From Alphaproteobacteria bacterium (GTDB taxonomy: Bacteria > Pseudomonadota > Alphaproteobacteria > Micavibrionales > UBA2020), in contig JAIOQI010000031.1 in NCBI GenBank assembly GCA_021413445.1, positions 1-54,765 of the forward strand: 54,765 nucleotides of DNA. The letters are read 5' to 3'. This document shows, in pieces, positions 1-9,237 of the stretch. The position numbers and the translations under genes are program-made. The notes under the pieces were generated by a model. The model had not been told where the DNA came from. It searched no databases and saw nothing but the letters and a program-made list of their open reading frames with translations. The first letter of the stretch is position 1, and each line of letters starts with the position of its first letter.

Positions 1-581
1 TCCGCGCCCATCTGGCGGTAGAAGCTGGCGAACTCGACGCCGATCGCGCCGGAGCCGACGACCAGCACCGATTTCGGCATCTCAGAGGGATTCATCGCTT
101 CCTTGTAGCTCCAGATCAGCTTACCGTCCGGCTCCAGCCCCGGCAGCACCCGCGCCCGCGCGCCCGTCGCCAGAATGATATGCGGCGCTTTCAAAACCGT
201 TTCGCCGACAGCGATTTTCCCTTTGCCGAGCAATTTTCCATGGCCATCGAACACCGTGATCTTGTTCTTCTTCATCAGGTGCTTGATGCCGGCGGAGAGC
301 TGCGCCGCCACCTTGCGCGAGCGGTCGATAACTTTTTTGAAATCGAAAGAAATGTTATCGGCCTTCAGCCCGTATTCGTCGAGCCGGTGCAGCAGGTGAT
401 AGATTTCCGCCGAGCGCAGCAGCGCCTTGGTCGGGATGCAGCCCCAGTTGAGGCAGATGCCGCCCAGATGCTCGCGCTCGACCAGCGCGGTATTAAAGCC
501 CAGCTGCGCGGCTCGTATTGCCGCCACATACCCGCCCGGGCCGCCGCCAACGACAATGATGTCAAAGGATTGTTCTGTCAT
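1..581 (-). CDS. lpdA: Dihydrolipoyl dehydrogenase (E3), partial at window edge
   Basis: E3 of the 2-oxo-acid dehydrogenase complexes re-oxidises the lipoyl arm of E2 using FAD and NAD+. The first 193 codons are visible on the minus strand; the C-terminal part lies outside the window. The N-terminus has the FAD-binding GGGPGGYVAA dinucleotide fold, followed by the redox-active disulfide motif GGICLNWGCIPTKALL, which is diagnostic of flavin disulfide reductases of the lipoamide type. The second Rossmann motif (VVGSGAIGVEFAS) begins near the window edge. The ATG at 581 overlaps the stop of the E2 gene by 4 bp (ATGA), so the two are translationally coupled and this is the E3 dedicated to the pyruvate dehydrogenase cluster. 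Family assignment is secure; the truncation is only the window boundary. Confidence 0.96.
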   Translation of the reverse strand, partial: MTEQSFDIIVVGGGPGGYVAAIRAAQLGFNTALVEREHLGGICLNWGCIPTKALLRSAEIYHLLHRLDEYGLKADNISFDFKKVIDRSRKVAAQLSAGIKHLMKKNKITVFDGHGKLLGKGKIAVGETVLKAPHIILATGARARVLPGLEPDGKLIWSYKEAMNPSEMPKSVLVVGSGAIGVEFASFYRQMGA

Positions 582-1840
582 AGCAACAACGCCACCGGCG
601 TTTCCTCGATCAGTTTCTTAAAGGCAGCGAGGTATTCCGCCCCCACCGCCCCGTCAACGGCGCGATGGTCGAAGGAGGCTGTGGCGGTCATCATTGTCGC
701 CACGCCTAACTGTCCGTTTTTCACCACGGCGCGCTGTTCGCCTGCCCCGACGGCGAGGATGCAGCACTGCGGCGGGTTGATGATGGCGGTGAATTCAGCA
801 ACGCCGAACATGCCGAGGTTGGAAACGGACATCGTGCCGCCCTGGAATTCCTGCGGCTTCAGCTTGCCGTCCTTGGCGCGGGCGGCGAGGTCTTTCATCT
901 CGATGGAAATGTCCTTCAGCGACTTGCTGGCGGCATCCTTGATGATCGGGGTAATCAGGCCGTTCGGCGTGGCGACGGCGACGGAAATATCGGCGCGGCT
1001 GTATTGCAGCACGGCATCCTCCGTCCAGGCGACATTGGCGGCGGGAACCTTGACCTGCGCCATGGCCGCCGCCTTGATGATGAAGTCATTGACCGAGAGC
1101 TTGTAGCCCTGCGCCCCTTCGTTGACCTCTTTCCGCACCTGCATCAGCTTGTCGATGTCGCAGTGGATGGTGAGGTAATAGTGCGGCACGGTCTGCTTTG
1201 ATTCCAGCAGGCGGCGGGCGATGACTTTGCGCACCATGGAATTGGGGATGGCCGTATAGGGCATCTGGTAAGCATCCGCCAGGACTTTGGCATCGATGCC
1301 TCCACTTCCCCCTCTCCCTCCGGGAGAGGGTTGGGGTGAGGGAATGACATTGGAAAGATCCGCCTTCACAACCCTCCCATGCGGGCCGGAGCCCTGCACG
1401 CGGGAAAGGTCGATGCCTTTTTCTTTCGCCAGACGTTTGGCGAGGGGGGAGGCTAACAATCTCTTGCCCCCCTCACCCCTGCCCTCTCCCGCAGAGGGGA
1501 GAGGGAGTTTAGAGGCACGCACTTGTTCCTTCTCCCCTTGAGGGAGAAGGTTAGGATGAGGGGTTGACGCAGTGATCTTAATATCAGAAACGCTCTCCCC
1601 CTCCTCCAGCAGCACCGCGATCAGCGCGTTCACTTTCACGCCCTCGGTGCCGGCGGGGACGAGGATTTTGCCGAGCGTGCCTTCATCGACGGCTTCGACC
1701 TCCATCGTCGCCTTGTCGGTTTCGATCTCGGCAATGACCTGACCGGCCTTGACCTTGTCGCCCTCTTTCTTCAGCCATTTGGACAGCTTGCCTTCCGTCA
1801 TGGTCGGTGACAGCGCGGGCATGAGGATGTTATGCGGCAT
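578..1840 (-). CDS. pdhC: Pyruvate dehydrogenase E2, dihydrolipoyllysine acetyltransferase
   Basis: E2 forms the core of the pyruvate dehydrogenase complex and transfers acetyl groups to CoA. The 420-residue product has an N-terminal lipoyl domain (about 1-80, lipoyl-lysine K43 in ETDKATM), a peripheral-subunit-binding domain (about 129-163, [16 protein letters not shown] with GSGPHGRV) and a C-terminal catalytic domain (about 190-420) containing the SFDHRAVDG active-site motif. Both linkers are unusual. The lipoyl-PSBD linker contains [13 protein letters not shown] and [14 protein letters not shown], and the PSBD-catalytic linker contains [11 protein letters not shown]; these peptides are the in-frame translation of palindromic repeats. 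The start overlaps the end of pdhB by 11 bp and the stop overlaps lpdA by 4 bp. The lipoyl domain is almost identical to that of the neighbouring E1 beta. Confidence 0.96.
   Translation of the reverse strand: MPHNILMPALSPTMTEGKLSKWLKKEGDKVKAGQVIAEIETDKATMEVEAVDEGTLGKILVPAGTEGVKVNALIAVLLEEGESVSDIKITASTPHPNLLPQGEKEQVRASKLPLPSAGEGRGEGGKRLLASPLAKRLAKEKGIDLSRVQGSGPHGRVVKADLSNVIPSPQPSPGGRGGSGGIDAKVLADAYQMPYTAIPNSMVRKVIARRLLESKQTVPHYYLTIHCDIDKLMQVRKEVNEGAQGYKLSVNDFIIKAAAMAQVKVPAANVAWTEDAVLQYSRADISVAVATPNGLITPIIKDAASKSLKDISIEMKDLAARAKDGKLKPQEFQGGTMSVSNLGMFGVAEFTAIINPPQCCILAVGAGEQRAVVKNGQLGVATMMTATASFDHRAVDGAVGAEYLAAFKKLIEETPVALLL
1307..1343 (+). repeat. REP-like palindromic repeat inside pdhC (second linker)
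   Basis: The hairpin CCCTCTCCCTCCGGGAGAGGG is followed by TTGGGGTGAGGG. It lies in frame in the pdhC linker between the subunit-binding and catalytic domains and is translated on the minus strand as [11 protein letters not shown]. The sequence resembles the short REP-type palindromes found in many copies in proteobacterial genomes. It shares its hairpin-plus-TGAGGG-tail layout with the two units at 1466-1563. Confidence 0.8.
1466..1563 (+). repeat. Inverted pair of REP-like repeats (REPIN-like) inside pdhC (first linker)
   Basis: Two repeat units face each other. The left unit begins CCCCTCACCCCTGCCCTCTC and contains a hairpin around GCAGAGGGGAGAGGG. The right unit has the hairpin CCTTCTCCCCTTGAGGGAGAAGG followed by TTAGGATGAGGGG. 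Together they form a REP doublet with about 20 bp between the units. The pair is read through in frame in the lipoyl-PSBD linker of pdhC. The orientation of the tails (CCCCTCA...TGAGGGG) makes the whole segment an imperfect palindrome of about 100 bp. Confidence 0.8.
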
Positions 1841-2170
1841 AGGCCACCTTTTTCGCCGCAGCGACGATATCCTCTATTTGCGGCACGGCCAGTTTTTCGA
1901 GGTTGGCGGCATAAGGCATTGGCACATCCGCGCCATAGACGCGCACGACCGGCGCGTCGAGGTCGTCAAAGCAGGTTTCCATCATCAGCATGGCGATTTC
2001 GGAGCCCATGCCGGCGAAGGGCCAGCCCTCCTCGACGGAAACGAGGCGGTTGGTTTTCTTCACACTGTTGGCAATCGTCTCGACATCGAGCGGGCGGATG
2101 GTGCGGAGGTTGATGACTTCCGCGCTGATCCCCTCTTCCGCCAGCTTGTCGGCCGCCTGCAGCGCCACGC

Positions 2171-2196
2171 CGACCATGCGCGACGACCATGCGCGA
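2171..2196 (+). repeat. Exact 13-bp tandem duplication causing the pdhB frameshift
   Basis: The unit CGACCATGCGCGA occurs twice back to back (2171-2183 and 2184-2196). Thirteen bases shift the reading frame by one. The protein on the 5' side matches E1 beta up to this point and the protein on the 3' side matches it from this point, in different frames. Removing one unit gives the continuous family sequence [15 protein letters not shown]. Confidence 0.95.
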
Positions 2197-2852
2197 AAAA
2201 GCGGTGATGGTGACGTGCTCGCCGGTGCGCTCGATTTTCGCTTTGCCGATGGGGAGGATAAAGTCAGGGTCGGCGGGAACGTCAAAGTGCTGGCCGTACA
2301 TGATTTCGTTTTCAAGGAACACGACCGGGTTCGGGTCGCGGATGGCGGCTTTCAGCAGCCCCTTGGCATCCGCCGACGACCAGGGTGCGAGCACTTTCAG
2401 CCCCGGGATGTGGCCGTACCAGCTGGCGTAACACTGCGAGTGCTGCGCGGCGACGCGCGACGCCGGGCCGTTCGGGCCGCGGAAGACGATCGGGCAGCCG
2501 AGCTTGCCGCCGGCCATATACAATGTCTTGGCGGCGGAGCTGACGATCTGGTCGAGCGCCTGCATCGCGAAGTTCCAGGTCATGAATTCGACGACCGGCC
2601 TCAGCCCCGCGAAAGCGGCGCCGACGCCGATGCCGGCAAAGCCGTATTCGGTGATCGGCGTGTCGATAATGCGCTTGCTGCCGAATTCCTGCAGCAAGCC
2701 CTGCGTTACCTTGTAAGCGCCCTGATATTCGGCGACTTCCTCGCCCATGACAAACACATCCTGGTCGCGGCGCATTTCTTCGGCCATGGCATCGCGCAGG
2801 GCTTCGCGCACGGTCAGGGACACGGTGGGGCCGGTCCAGTCTTTCTCTATTT

Positions 2853-2890
2853 TCGCCACCCCGGCGAAGGCCGGGGTCTGGCTCTGTGGC
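2853..2890 (+). repeat. Palindromic element in the pdhB linker
   Basis: The core TCGCCACCCCGGCGAAGGCC followed by GGGGTCTGGC is inserted in frame between the lipoyl and E1 beta domains, giving [10 protein letters not shown] in the protein. It aligns over about 33 bp with the intergenic element at 18389-18421 (TCGCCATGCCGGCGAAGGCC then GGTATCCGGC), which points to one dispersed repeat family. A further small hairpin, GGCGGCTCCGCCGC, lies just beyond it. Confidence 0.65.
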
Positions 2891-3210
2891 ACGCAACTGA
2901 TAGAAGGCGGCTCCGCCGCAGGCCGGGTTGCTGTCTTCGCGGGGATGGCGTCAGAAGAAGTCTCCCCCTCCTCCAGTAGCACGGCGATCGGCGCATTCAC
3001 TTTCACGCCTTCGGTGCCGGCGGGCACGAGGATTTTGCCGATGACGCCCTCATCGACGGCTTCGACTTCCATCGTCGCCTTGTCGGTCTCGATCTCGGCA
3101 ATGGCCTGCCCGGCCTTGACCTTGTCGCCTTCTTTCTTGAGCCATTTGGACAGCTTGCCTTCCGTCATCGTCGGCGAGAGAGCGGGCATGAGGATCTGGA
3201 TGGACATGAT

Positions 3211-4197
3211 TTACCCCTCCACCAGAACGTCCGTCCATAGCTCCGACGGGTCGGGCTCGGGGCTGGCCTGTGCAAACTCGGCGGAGGCATTGACGACGTC
3301 CTTGACGTCCTTGTCCGCTTTTTTGAAGTCGTCTTCCTTGTATTTCCCGCTCTCCAGAATGATCTTGCGGATATTCTCGATGGGATCATGCTGCTCGCGC
3401 ATCTGCTCGACTTCTTCCTTGGTGCGGTATTTGGCGGGATCGGACATCGAGTGGCCGCGATAGCGGTAGGTCATCACTTCCAAAATCATCGGCCCGTTGC
3501 CGCTGCGCACATAATCGACCGCCTTGAGCGCGGAGGTACGCACGGCCAGCACATTCATGCCATCGACCTTTTCGCCGGGGATGCCGTAGCCTTCGCCGCG
3601 CTTGCAGAAATCACCGGCCGAGCCGCGCGCCAGGCTGGTGCCCATGCTGTAGCCGTTGTTTTCGATGATAAAGATGATCGGCAGTTTCCACAGCGAGGCC
3701 ATATTATAGGCCTCATAGACCTGCCCCTGGTTGGCCGCGCCGTCGCCGTAATAAGCCGTCGCGATGCCGCCGTCGTTGCGGTATTTGTGGGCAAAGGCCA
3801 GCCCCGCCCCCAGGGGCGCCGTCGCCCCCACGATCCCGTGGCCGCCGTAAAACTTTTTGTCGCGGCTGAACATGTGCATCGAGCCGCCCTTGCCTTTGGA
3901 ATAGCCGCCGGCCCTGCCCGTCAGCTCCGCCATGACGCCATTGGCGCTCATGCCGCAGACCAGCATATGCCCGTGGTCGCGATAGGCGGTGATGACTGAA
4001 TCTTTCGGCTCCAGGGCAGACTGGATGCCGACGACAACCGCTTCCTGCCCGATGTATAAATGGCAAAAGCCGCCGATCAGCCCCATGCCGTAGAGCTGAC
4101 CCGCCTTCTCCTCGAAACGGCGGATGAGCAGCATGTCCTTGTAGAACTGCATCATCTGTTCTGCTGTGGCGATATTGGAAGAAACTGGCGTGGCCAA
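3211..4197 (-). CDS. pdhA: Pyruvate dehydrogenase E1 component, alpha subunit
   Basis: This thiamine-diphosphate-dependent subunit carries the cofactor-binding half of the E1 active site. The 328-residue protein shows the family hallmarks LIRRFEEKAGQLYGMGLIGG, HLYIGQEAVVVG, the pocket HGIVGATAPLGAGLA, and the ThDP motif beginning GDGAANQGQ and ending in IENNGYSMGTS. The phosphorylation-loop-like segment YRYRGHSMSDPAKYR is also present. Translation appears to start at a TTG (4197) preceded by GATGGGGC. No ATG in this frame precedes M15/M16, and a start there would remove part of the conserved N-terminal helix. The stop lies 3 bp before pdhB, so the genes form one operon with pdhC and lpdA. A promoter-like sequence lies upstream at 4233-4261. 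Confidence 0.95.
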   Translation of the reverse strand: MATPVSSNIATAEQMMQFYKDMLLIRRFEEKAGQLYGMGLIGGFCHLYIGQEAVVVGIQSALEPKDSVITAYRDHGHMLVCGMSANGVMAELTGRAGGYSKGKGGSMHMFSRDKKFYGGHGIVGATAPLGAGLAFAHKYRNDGGIATAYYGDGAANQGQVYEAYNMASLWKLPIIFIIENNGYSMGTSLARGSAGDFCKRGEGYGIPGEKVDGMNVLAVRTSALKAVDYVRSGNGPMILEVMTYRYRGHSMSDPAKYRTKEEVEQMREQHDPIENIRKIILESGKYKEDDFKKADKDVKDVVNASAEFAQASPEPDPSELWTDVLVEG

Positions 4198-4232
4198 GTC
4201 GTTGCCCCATCGTTGAAGTTTTAAACCCTACC

Positions 4233-4261
4233 TAGTTAAGCATCTGGCGGTAATTTTGCAA
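4233..4261 (-). promoter_or_regulatory. Predicted sigma-70-type promoter of the pdh operon
   Basis: Read on the minus strand, TTGCAA (4261-4256) and TAACTA (4238-4233) are separated by 17 bp, ending about 35 bp upstream of the pdhA start. It is the only promoter-like pair noticed in the 107-bp gap between ftsB and pdhA. Assignment by consensus match only. Confidence 0.4.
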
Positions 4262-4304
4262 GATGAAGCGCAGTAATTATGTTATATCATTTTATGAAAT
4301 GGGG

Positions 4305-4619
4305 TCACTTTTCCAGGATAACCCGCTCGTCAGGGCTGACAAACCCCAAGACCACCCTTGCCCGTTCATCCAGCATATCCAGGTCGAGGCTTTTCGGGCG
4401 CAGCAGCTTGACGCGGTTTTCAAGCGCCAGGCGCTCGGTTAGCAGGTGGCCGTGCTTTTCCTGGGTTTCGGCGAGTTTCTGGTCAAGGCCGCGCAGCGCA
4501 AAGTAGCCCATGTCGCCATGCATCAGGTGGAAGGCAAAATAGATAAACAATCCAAAGCTGAACAGGGTGGCCAGCAGCTGCGAAATGAGATGACGCTTCT
4601 TCTTGGAAGGAACCTTCAT
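4305..4619 (-). CDS. ftsB: Septum formation initiator FtsB/DivIC family protein
   Basis: FtsB is a bitopic inner-membrane protein that joins FtsL and FtsQ in the divisome. This 104-residue product has a basic cytoplasmic N-terminus (MKVPSKKKRH), one transmembrane helix (about 12-33, LLATLFSFGLFIYFAFHLMH), a periplasmic coiled coil (about 44-72, LDQKLAETQEKHGHLLTERL) and the family-type C-terminal part LDLDMLDERARVVLGF. Size and topology fit FtsB. The location between eno/kdsA and pdhA is the usual one for alphaproteobacterial ftsB, although here kdsA and eno lie on the opposite strand. It is transcribed toward pdhA with a 107-bp gap that holds a separate promoter candidate. Confidence 0.88.
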   Translation of the reverse strand: MKVPSKKKRHLISQLLATLFSFGLFIYFAFHLMHGDMGYFALRGLDQKLAETQEKHGHLLTERLALENRVKLLRPKSLDLDMLDERARVVLGFVSPDERVILEK

Positions 4620-4665
4620 ATCCCTATGGAATCATAGACATAGCTGGGCGTCAATGGAAAAGGTA

Positions 4666-4693
4666 TTGACATATCGCGGTTAAGCTTTAAATT
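4666..4693 (+). promoter_or_regulatory. Predicted sigma-70-type promoter of kdsA
   Basis: TTGACA (4666-4671), a 16-bp spacer and TAAATT (4688-4693) lie 29 bp upstream of the kdsA ATG in the divergent gap with ftsB. The perfect -35 box makes this a good candidate; the -10 box is weaker. Confidence 0.5.
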
Positions 4694-4722
4694 CCTACCC
4701 AGACAGATGAAAAGGATCAACA

Positions 4723-5580
4723 ATGACGGCTCAATATCACATTCCCTTGCAGAATTTCAAAATCGGCAATGACCTGCCGTTCGTCCTGATTGCAGGCCCC
4801 TGTGCGCTTGAAAGCAAAGACCACGCCTTTGAGATGGCGGGCGCGCTGAAAGAGATGACGCAGAAACTCGGCATTCCCCTCATTTATAAATCCTCCTTTG
4901 ATAAAGCGAACCGGACATCGCTGAAAGCCGGGCGCGGCATGGGTATTGAAAAGGGCTTGCCGATCTTTGACGAGATACGCAAGAAAATGAACCTGCCCGT
5001 TGTCACCGACGTGCATACGGCGGAACAGTGCGCGGAAGTCGCCTCTGTCGTCGATGTCCTGCAGATCCCCGCCTTCCTCTGCCGCCAGACGGATCTGCTG
5101 ATCGCCGCCGCCAAGACCGGCAAAATCATCAACGTGAAAAAAGGCCAGTTCCTTGCTCCGTGGGACATGAAGAACGTCGCGCTCAAAATCACCGAGAGCG
5201 GCAACCCCAACGTGATGCTCTGCGAACGCGGCGTGACTTTTGGTTACAATACGCTCGTTAACGACATGCGCGCCCTGCCGATTATGGCGGAGACCGGCCA
5301 CCCTGTCGTGTTCGATGCCACCCATTCGGTGCAGCAGCCGGGCGGCGCCGGCACGGCGACCAGCGGCGACCGCCGCATGGTGCCTTATCTGGCGCGCGGC
5401 GCGATTGCGGTCGGCGTGGCCGCCGTGTTCATGGAAACGCACCAGGATCCGGACAAGGCGCCTTCCGACGGCCCCAACATGATGCACCTCAAGGACATGC
5501 CTGCCCTGCTCGAGCAGCTTCAGTCCATCGACAAGCTCATCAAGCCGCAGGCCTACGCCAACAAAAGCAAGGCCGCCTGA
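4723..5580 (+). CDS. kdsA: 3-deoxy-8-phosphooctulonate synthase (KDO8P synthase)
   Basis: KdsA condenses phosphoenolpyruvate with arabinose-5-phosphate to make KDO-8-phosphate for the inner core of lipopolysaccharide. The 285-residue protein has the family motifs [76 protein letters not shown] and [17 protein letters not shown]. The cysteine in AGPCALES (C27) corresponds to the metal-ligand cysteine of the metal-dependent class (Aquifex type), whereas the E. coli enzyme has asparagine there. This one is therefore predicted to need a divalent metal. It is followed after 6 bp by a putative poly-gamma-glutamate hydrolase gene and then eno. Confidence 0.97.
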   Translation: MTAQYHIPLQNFKIGNDLPFVLIAGPCALESKDHAFEMAGALKEMTQKLGIPLIYKSSFDKANRTSLKAGRGMGIEKGLPIFDEIRKKMNLPVVTDVHTAEQCAEVASVVDVLQIPAFLCRQTDLLIAAAKTGKIINVKKGQFLAPWDMKNVALKITESGNPNVMLCERGVTFGYNTLVNDMRALPIMAETGHPVVFDATHSVQQPGGAGTATSGDRRMVPYLARGAIAVGVAAVFMETHQDPDKAPSDGPNMMHLKDMPALLEQLQSIDKLIKPQAYANKSKAA

Positions 5581-5586
5581 AGATAA

Positions 5587-6225
5587 ATGACTCCTGAGGA
5601 TAAATATAAAAACTTTCAGGAATTGTCAAAAAACCACAAGCGGGATGTGGATTACAGGATTGAAGCCTGTGACCGGGCCTCCCCCTTTTCGGTGCTGGCT
5701 ATTCATGGCGGCAAGACCGAGCCGATGACATCGGAAATTGCCAAGGCCATTGCCGGCAACGATTTCAATTATTATCTTTTCGAGGCGCTTCAGCAGCAGG
5801 CCTGGGACCTGCATGTGACCAGCAATAACTATGATGAGCCCGCGGCAGTGGACATGGCCGGCAAATCGCGCGCCTGCATCTCCATTCACGGTTTCAAGGA
5901 AAGCCACAAGCGCCAGGTATGCATCGGCGGGCTGAATGTCAAATTGAAAAATCTCATCTTTCAAAATCTCCTGAAAACAGGGTTGCTCGAGCAAACAACC
6001 GAAAACCCCCTCACCGATAAATTTCATGCCGAAGACAAGACCAATATCGTGAACCGCTGCATGGACGGCGGCGTGCAGATCGAAATTTCCCGGGCGCTCC
6101 GGGACCTGCTGCGGAATGATCCGGAGAAAATGAAGATTTTTGCGGCGGCTATCCGCAAGTCCATTTCCGACTATGCCGCCCCTGCCCCGCCCCGGGTTTT
6201 CAAGCCCAAATTGGGGTCTTTTTAA
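5587..6225 (+). CDS. Poly-gamma-glutamate hydrolase family protein (PghP-like)
   Basis: The 212-residue product resembles the zinc-dependent poly-gamma-glutamate hydrolases first characterised from Bacillus phages (PghP) and their bacterial relatives of the DUF867 type. Landmarks fall in the expected order and at nearly the same positions: AIHGGKTEPMTSEIA with H40 and E45 as zinc ligands, an IHGF segment with H101 as third ligand, and GVQIEIS with E166 as probable catalytic glutamate. There is no signal peptide, so it acts in the cytoplasm or needs lysis for release. It starts 6 bp after kdsA, probably by read-through transcription. Known relatives degrade gamma-linked polyglutamate; whether that is the substrate here is unknown. 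Insertion of such a gene between kdsA and eno is not usual and suggests acquisition. Confidence 0.8.
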   Translation: MTPEDKYKNFQELSKNHKRDVDYRIEACDRASPFSVLAIHGGKTEPMTSEIAKAIAGNDFNYYLFEALQQQAWDLHVTSNNYDEPAAVDMAGKSRACISIHGFKESHKRQVCIGGLNVKLKNLIFQNLLKTGLLEQTTENPLTDKFHAEDKTNIVNRCMDGGVQIEISRALRDLLRNDPEKMKIFAAAIRKSISDYAAPAPPRVFKPKLGSF

Positions 6226-6228
6226 GCT

Positions 6229-6257
6229 TTGCAACTATGTGTTTCTCCGGCTATCCT
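6229..6257 (+). promoter_or_regulatory. Predicted sigma-70-type promoter of eno
   Basis: TTGCAA (6229-6234), 17 bp, TATCCT (6252-6257), located 33 bp upstream of the eno ATG. It would let enolase be transcribed independently of kdsA. The -10 box TATCCT is the same as in the candidate sodB promoter. Confidence 0.5.
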
Positions 6258-6287
6258 GAGGCAGTTTTAACCATGAAGGGAAAATGA

Positions 6288-8340
<2,053 letters not shown>

Positions 8341-9237
8341 GTTCGAGGTTCTGCACTGCGGCGCCGCAGGCGCCCTTGCCCAGATTGTCCAGCCGGGCGA
8401 TGAGTACGGCCCTTTCATTCGTCTTCTCGCGAGATACATGGATTTCGAGATCGTCGCGGCCGGACATGGCGGCGGCGTCAAAATCGGCCCCCTTCCCCTG
8501 ATCCAGCGAGCCGAACCCCTGAACATGGACTTGCCCCTTGCCGTGGTAGCGGTCCGCGAGGGCCTGATGGAGCATCTGCGCCGTTGTCGGTCGCGGCAGC
8601 ATCCATAGCGCGAGGGGTATCTGCACGACCATGCCCCGCGGAAAAGACGAGACGGCGAACATGCCCATGGGGGTCCGCGAGAGGCGGGCATGGAAATGAA
8701 TTTCGGGAAGATGGCGGTGATCGGGATTGGTAATGACGGCATGGGCTGGCGCATCGCCGCTTTCATAGCGGGAAATCATGCGCCTGCCGCCTGCCGTGTA
8801 TCCCGTCACCCCTGAAATACTCACCGGGTAATCTGCGGGAATCAGGCCCGCATCGATCAGGGGGCGTAGCAGCAGGATCGCGGCGGTGGCGAAACATCCC
8901 GGATTTGCAACGCGCTGCGCGGAGGTGATTGCCTCTTCCTGCCCCGGCGCCAGCTCCGGCAGGCCATATACCCATCCCGCCGCCGTGCGGTGCGCCGGGC
9001 TTGCGTCGAGGATACGGGTGGAGGGGTTTTCAACCATGGCAACGGCTTCTTTTGTGGCTTCTTCCGGCAGGCAGAGGACGGCGATATCAGCTTCGTTGAG
9101 GAATCGCCGCCGTGCAGCGGGATCCCGGTTCTGGCCGGGCGGGGCCGTCAGGAGACTGAAGGCCGGATGCTGCCGTAGCCGTTCGCGGATCAGCAGGCCG
9201 ACCGTGCCGGATTCCCCGTCGATAAAAACCTTCGTTG

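Larger units (their letters stand above)
1830..3207 (-). pseudogene. pdhB: Pyruvate dehydrogenase E1 beta with N-terminal lipoyl domain, frameshifted
   Basis: E1 beta pairs with PdhA to decarboxylate pyruvate with thiamine diphosphate. The first frame runs 413 codons from the ATG at 3207. It contains a lipoyl domain (1-85, K43), a linker (about 86-120) and the transketolase pyrimidine-binding domain ([44 protein letters not shown]). After [11 protein letters not shown] it leaves the family consensus and ends at 1966. The proper continuation ([16 protein letters not shown] through the C-terminal transketolase domain to KKVAYAA) is in another frame and ends at 1830. The break coincides with an exact 13-bp tandem duplication at 2171-2196. 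Deleting one copy restores a 454-codon reading frame of normal family length. As written, the product lacks the C-terminal domain needed for dimerisation. This is either a real disruption or a sequence error; with intact pdhA, pdhC and lpdA around it, I cannot tell which. Confidence 0.9.
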
